Below are positions 60,620-64,000 of a stretch of DNA of 64,000 nucleotides, in pieces (positions within the stretch are counted from its first letter, which is position 1; each line of letters opens with the position of its first letter). The position numbers and the translations under genes are program-made. The stretch comes from Rhodospirillaceae bacterium. GTDB taxonomy: Bacteria > Pseudomonadota > Alphaproteobacteria > Bin65. The stretch is from positions 293,137 to 357,136 of the forward strand of contig WTGH01000010.1 in the NCBI GenBank assembly GCA_011523655.1, read 5' to 3'. The notes under the pieces are model-generated. The model did no database searches. It was not told the origin of the DNA and saw nothing but the letters and a program-made list of their open reading frames with translations.

Positions 60620-62043
60620 GGTTCCAGCCGCTTCAGAAGCCCGTAGGCGAAATCCGTCAACGTATCGTCCCGTGCGCCCATGACGACGATCCGGTCGCCC
60701 GGTTGGGCCAGTTCGAGCAGCCGGTGGCCGCAGGCCGTTCGGTCGCCGCAGGCTTCGGCCCGCCGCCCGGCGGCTGCGATGTCCTGCACGATGTCGCGGC
60801 TGGAAATGTCCCTTGTCACGGTGCCGCCGAAATAGACCGGCTCGGGCATCAGCAGCACGTCTTCGCGGTCCAGTTTTCCGGCGAACATGTCAATGAAGCC
60901 TGCACGCATCTTGCGCAGCGGGCCGAAGCCGTGGGGCTGGAACAGGATGAGCAGCCGGCCCGGAAAGGCGTGCAGCGCGTCGAGGGTGGCGGCGATCTTG
61001 TCCGGGTTGTGGCCGAAATCGTCGATCACGGTCACGCCGCCGGCCTTCCCCACGGTTTCGAGGCGGCGGCGCAGGCCGGCAAAACCGTTCAGGTGCCCGG
61101 CCGCCTCCGCCGCGGGAACGCCGCATGCCATTGCCGCGCCGATTGCGGCAAGCGCGTTGGCGACATTGTGGATGCCGGGAACCTGCAGCCCGACCGGCTG
61201 CCCGTTCGGCAACCCTTCGGCGAACAGGCGGAAGCCGATGCCGTCCGGCGCCGGTTCAAGCCTGTCGGCGAAAACGTCGGCGCTTACGTCCTGCAGGCTG
61301 AAACGCGTTTGCCGGCCCCGGGTCAGGCTTCCGCCGATGGACCGGACTTCCGGATCGTCGAAATTGAGGACAGACCGGCCGGCAACATTTGCGAAATCGC
61401 CGAACAGACCACGCAGCTCGTCCATCGTCTTGTGGTCTTCCGAAACGTTGGTCAGTACGGCAACGGACGGGTCGAACAGGGCGATCGAACCGTCGCTTTC
61501 GTCGATCTCGCTGACGAAGGTATCGCCCGATCCCGCCAGCGCGCTCGCGAAGGGGTCGTCCGGCCCGGCAAAGTTTTTCATCACCGCGCCGTTGACGACG
61601 GTCGGGTCGTGCCCGGCGCAATGGAGGATCCAGGCAATCATGCCGGTGACGGTGGATTTGCCGCTGGTCCCGGCAACGCCGATTCGCTGCTGCGCAGCGT
61701 TGAACAGTTCGGCGAGCGCTTCCGGCCGGCTCACGCGCCGGGCGCCGATCCTCCGGGCCGCGGCGACATCGGGCACGCTGTCCTCGACCGCGGCGGAGGC
61801 GACGAGGATCAGGCCGGCCCGGCGGATGCCGCTGCCGTCCTGCGGATGCAGGCGGATGCCGCGGCGGCGCAGGTAGTCGAACTTGGCCGCGGCTTGCTCC
61901 CCGCCCGGTGTCGCGTCGAGCGTGCGGTCGGACCCTTCCACCCGATGGCCCTGCGCCTGTAGGATCAGGGCGAGCGGCAGCATTCCGCTGCCGCCGATGC
62001 CGCACAGGAAATAGGATCGGGGCCCGCTGGTTTTTTGGGTCAT
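60616..62043 (-). CDS. Orphan Mur ligase (MurC/Mpl-like)
   Basis: 475 residues from the ATG at 62043. SYFLCGIGGSGMLPLALIL is the N-terminal UDP-MurNAc-binding Rossmann start, GVAGTSGKSTVTGMIAWIL the P-loop, NVSEDHKTMDELR with ESD the central domain, and VIDDFGHNPDKIAATLDAL the C-terminal hinge. MurC and Mpl usually have GTHGKTTT; here it is GTSGKST. It adds L-Ala or a recycled tripeptide, or another amino acid, to a UDP-muramate-like substrate. Back-to-back with an LD-carboxypeptidase-family gene (six bases between start codons), so a role in murein recycling is favoured over housekeeping MurC. Confidence 0.8.
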   Translation of the reverse strand: MTQKTSGPRSYFLCGIGGSGMLPLALILQAQGHRVEGSDRTLDATPGGEQAAAKFDYLRRRGIRLHPQDGSGIRRAGLILVASAAVEDSVPDVAAARRIGARRVSRPEALAELFNAAQQRIGVAGTSGKSTVTGMIAWILHCAGHDPTVVNGAVMKNFAGPDDPFASALAGSGDTFVSEIDESDGSIALFDPSVAVLTNVSEDHKTMDELRGLFGDFANVAGRSVLNFDDPEVRSIGGSLTRGRQTRFSLQDVSADVFADRLEPAPDGIGFRLFAEGLPNGQPVGLQVPGIHNVANALAAIGAAMACGVPAAEAAGHLNGFAGLRRRLETVGKAGGVTVIDDFGHNPDKIAATLDALHAFPGRLLILFQPHGFGPLRKMRAGFIDMFAGKLDREDVLLMPEPVYFGGTVTRDISSRDIVQDIAAAGRRAEACGDRTACGHRLLELAQPGDRIVVMGARDDTLTDFAYGLLKRLEP

Positions 62044-62049
62044 TTGGGT

Positions 62050-62883
62050 ATGAAAATAGCCATCGTCGCGCCGAGCAACCGCATAGACCAGTCCCTGGTC
62101 GAATGGGTCAAGGCCATTGCCGCGGCACAGTTCGCCGACCGGCCGTTTGCCCAGCGGCCGGAGCTGTCGTTCCATCCGCAATGCTTCCTGTCGTCGGGCC
62201 ATTTCGCCGGAACCGACCGGGAGCGCGCCGCGGCGTTCCTGGAAGTCGCCAACGATCCCGCGGTCGACGCCGTCTGGTTCGCGCGCGGCGGCTACGGCGC
62301 CGGCCGGCTCCTGCCGCATATCGAGGGCGCGCTTTCCCCGGCGGCGCTGGAGAAGACCTATCTGGGCTACAGCGACGCCGGCAACATGCTGGCGCTGCTG
62401 ATGAAAGCCGGCGTCGCCGATCTGGCGCACGGGCCGATGCCGACGGACATCAGGCGCAACGACGGGGAGGCCGCCTTGCGCCGCGCGCTCTCCTGGCTGG
62501 TCGATCTCGATCCGGAGACCGTCGAGCCCTCGGCGCGAAACGGCGCGCCGGCCGTGGCCTTCAACCTGACGGTGCTCGGCCACCTGATCGGCACGCCCTG
62601 GCAGCCCGACCTCGCCGGGCGGGTCCTGATGGTCGAGGATATCGACGAATACATGTACCGGCTCGACCGGGCGCTCTGGCAGGTCCTGTCGGCGCCGGGT
62701 ATGGACCGGATCGCCGGCCTGCGCCTCGGCCGCTGCGGCGAGATCCCGGAGAACGATCCCGATTATGTCCTCACCGAAGAGGAGATGGCCCGGGAACGCT
62801 GCGCCGCCGCCGGCGTGCCCTATCTCGGCCGCGCCGATATCGGCCACGACGCGGCGAACAAGATCGTGCCGATGGGCGGGTGA
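62050..62883 (+). CDS. LD-carboxypeptidase-like protein (S66 peptidase family)
   Basis: 277 residues from the ATG at 62050. FARGGYGAGRLLPHIEG, KTYLGYSDAGNMLALL (nucleophile Ser in GYSD), the Glu in LMVEDIDEYMYRLDR and the His in IGHDAANKIVPMG make up the S66 triad. LdcA enzymes trim the terminal D-Ala of recycled murein tetrapeptides in the cytoplasm; microcin self-immunity proteins of the MccF type also belong here. The neighbouring Mur ligase makes recycling the better guess. Confidence 0.87.
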   Translation: MKIAIVAPSNRIDQSLVEWVKAIAAAQFADRPFAQRPELSFHPQCFLSSGHFAGTDRERAAAFLEVANDPAVDAVWFARGGYGAGRLLPHIEGALSPAALEKTYLGYSDAGNMLALLMKAGVADLAHGPMPTDIRRNDGEAALRRALSWLVDLDPETVEPSARNGAPAVAFNLTVLGHLIGTPWQPDLAGRVLMVEDIDEYMYRLDRALWQVLSAPGMDRIAGLRLGRCGEIPENDPDYVLTEEEMARERCAAAGVPYLGRADIGHDAANKIVPMGG

Positions 62884-62911
62884 ATCGGGAAAGATCAATC
62901 CGAAACCTGAC

Positions 62912-63042
62912 CGTCATTTCGACCGATGCGGCGTTAGCCGCGGAGTGGAGAAATCTCTCACCCTCTGAGTCCGTCCCGAGGCATTTTACCTGAAAGATGT
63001 CTCCGCTCCGCCACCCTTCGGGCGGCTCCGGTCGATATGACG
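62912..63042. repeat. 131-bp long-stem palindromic element
   Basis: CGTCATTTCGACCG (62912-62925) at one end is nearly the inverse complement of CGGTCGATATGACG (63029-63042) at the other; inside, GCGGAGTGGAGAAATC pairs imperfectly with GATGTCTCCGCTCCG. It fills the gap between two convergent genes. Such structures are small non-autonomous repeat elements that occur in many copies in some alphaproteobacterial genomes; only this copy is in the window. Confidence 0.7.
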
Positions 63043-63057
63043 ATAAAGGAAGACGCG

Positions 63058-63957
63058 CTAAACGATCCGGCTGTCCCGCCTGCCCCAGTAGCGGTCCTTG
63101 AGGAGGCGCTTGTAGAGCTTGCCGGTCGGGTGGCGAGGCAGGGCTTCCATGAAATCGATGCTCCGCGGGACCTTGATCGCGGCCAGATGCTGCCGCGCGA
63201 AGGCGATGAGGTCGCCGGCCAGCGCGTCGCCGGCGTCCGTCATCGCCAGCGGCTGGACCACCGCCTTTACCTCTTCGCCGAATTCCTCGCTCGGCACGCC
63301 GACCACCGCCACGTCGGCGACCTTCGGATGCGTGATCAGCAGGTTCTCGATCTCCTGCGGATAGATATTCACGCCGCCGGAAATGATGGTGAAGGAACGC
63401 CGGTCGGTGAGATAGAGATAACCGTCCCCGTCCAGGTAGCCGATGTCGCCGAGGGTCGACCAGCCGCGCTCGTTGTAGGCCTCGGCCGTCCGCTCGGGAT
63501 CGTTGAAATACTCGAAAGGCGGTCCGTCGGAGAAATAGACCGTGCCGGTCTCGCCGGGCGGGAGGTCCGCGCCGTCCTCGCCGACGATGTGGAGCATACC
63601 GACGACCGGCCGGCCGACCGAGCCGCGGTGCTGCAGCCACTCTCCGGTGTTTATCAGCGTCAGCCCGTTGCTCTCCGTGCCGCCGTAATATTCGAGCAGG
63701 ATCGGCCCCCACCAGTCGATCATCGCCTGCTTCACGGGAATCGGGCAGGGCGCGGCAGCGTGGATCGCCGTGACGTGGCTGGACAGGTCGTACCGCGTCC
63801 GCTCGGCCTCCGGCAGCTTCAGCATGCGCACGAACATGGACGGCACCCACTGGCTGTGCGTGACCCGGTGGCGCTCGATCAGCGCCAGGCTGTGCGCGGC
63901 GTCGAACCGCTCCATGACCACGCTGGTCGCGCCGCGCGCCACCGAGGTGACGTATCA
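63058..63957 (-). pseudogene. Acyl-CoA synthetase, 5'-truncated
   Basis: The minus-strand frame, open from 63954 to 63058, encodes about 298 C-terminal residues of an AMP-forming acyl-CoA/fatty-acid CoA ligase: WVPSMFVRMLKLPE, YYGGTESNG, GRPVVGMLHIVGEDG, GWSTLGDIGYLDGDGYLYLTDR, FTIISGGVNIYPQEIEN and the final PRHPTGKLYKRLL with the catalytic Lys. The N-terminal domain, including the P-loop TSGTTGxPKG, is missing: an in-frame TGA at 63955-63957 precedes it, and beyond that no matching sequence is seen before the window ends. A GTG at 63942 is the only start in reach. It may be a broken gene, or the missing half may lie in a different frame outside the window. Confidence 0.75.
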
Positions 63958-64000
63958 GGGTTTGTGTCATGGGAAGCGAGGGGGGTACTCCGTGGGTTGC

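Noticed and set aside
60616..62898. Longer Mur ligase starting upstream of 62043
   Set aside because: The extra N-terminal sequence is the antisense of the divergent LD-carboxypeptidase gene; the ATG at 62043 starts exactly at the conserved first strand.

Overview
The window is 64 kb of GC-rich (visibly about two-thirds G+C) bacterial chromosome, densely coded on both strands. Gene content (several branched-chain/urea-type ABC importers, tripartite tricarboxylate and TRAP binding proteins, Rieske oxygenase, FAD monooxygenase, three sulfatases, MarR/GntR/Lrp regulators) and codon style suggest a metabolically versatile, free-living or marine/host-associated alphaproteobacterium, possibly Rhodospirillales-like. 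No rRNA, tRNA or marker gene is present to fix the taxonomy. No phage, plasmid, CRISPR or intact transposase was found.

Layout. 1-6966: end of a tricarboxylate-type binding protein, a choline-sulfatase-like sulfatase, a metallophosphoesterase with a large unassigned C-terminal half, then on the minus strand an amidase, a tartrate/malate-type dehydrogenase and glyoxalase I. 6967-7757 is a 0.8-kb gap holding an orphan promoter-like sequence and a palindrome. 7758-12151: Rieske oxygenase and Lrp regulator, divergent from a type III-like glutamine synthetase and a MetX-like hydrolase. 12183-13334 (minus) is an unrecognised protein. 13590-27942 is one long tightly spaced plus-strand operon: LivHMKG importer, a LivF ATPase fused to a Tm-1-like (UPF0261) domain, a TIM-barrel PEP-hydrolase-like protein (the other half of Tm-1), a flotillin/YqiK-like protein with a long 11-residue repeat, an SRPBCC protein, an SRPBCC-quinone oxidoreductase fusion, a fumarylacetoacetate-hydrolase-family enzyme (apparent CTG start), an alpha/beta hydrolase and an amidohydrolase. 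I regard this operon as the most interesting system here: solute import, a membrane scaffold and an apparent ring/ketone catabolic pathway encoded as one unit.

27999-37211 (minus): a fluoroacetate-dehalogenase-like enzyme, ChaC, two more alpha/beta hydrolases, an AT-richer DUF4268 gene, and a taurine/nitrate-type ABC importer preceded by an AI-2E-type membrane protein. 37520-40386 (plus): an orphan TRAP binding protein and a lysine-2,3-aminomutase-like radical SAM enzyme behind a hairpin-rich leader. 40442-40613 holds palindromic and tandem repeats. 40623-50024 (minus) is a second large operon: a signal-less AmiC/UrtA-like protein, amidase, two near-duplicate Tat-exported binding proteins flanking an isochorismatase-type hydrolase, and LivH, a LivM-LivG fusion and LivF; this looks like import and hydrolysis of an amide or urea-like compound, with a MarR gene divergent from it.

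50922-64000: STAS protein, another LivK-type binding protein with a clear terminator, MFS transporter, GntR regulator, two further sulfatases around a MarR gene, a small membrane coiled-coil protein, an FAD monooxygenase, an orphan Mur ligase back-to-back with an LD-carboxypeptidase (peptidoglycan recycling), a 131-bp palindromic repeat and a 5'-truncated acyl-CoA synthetase at the window edge.
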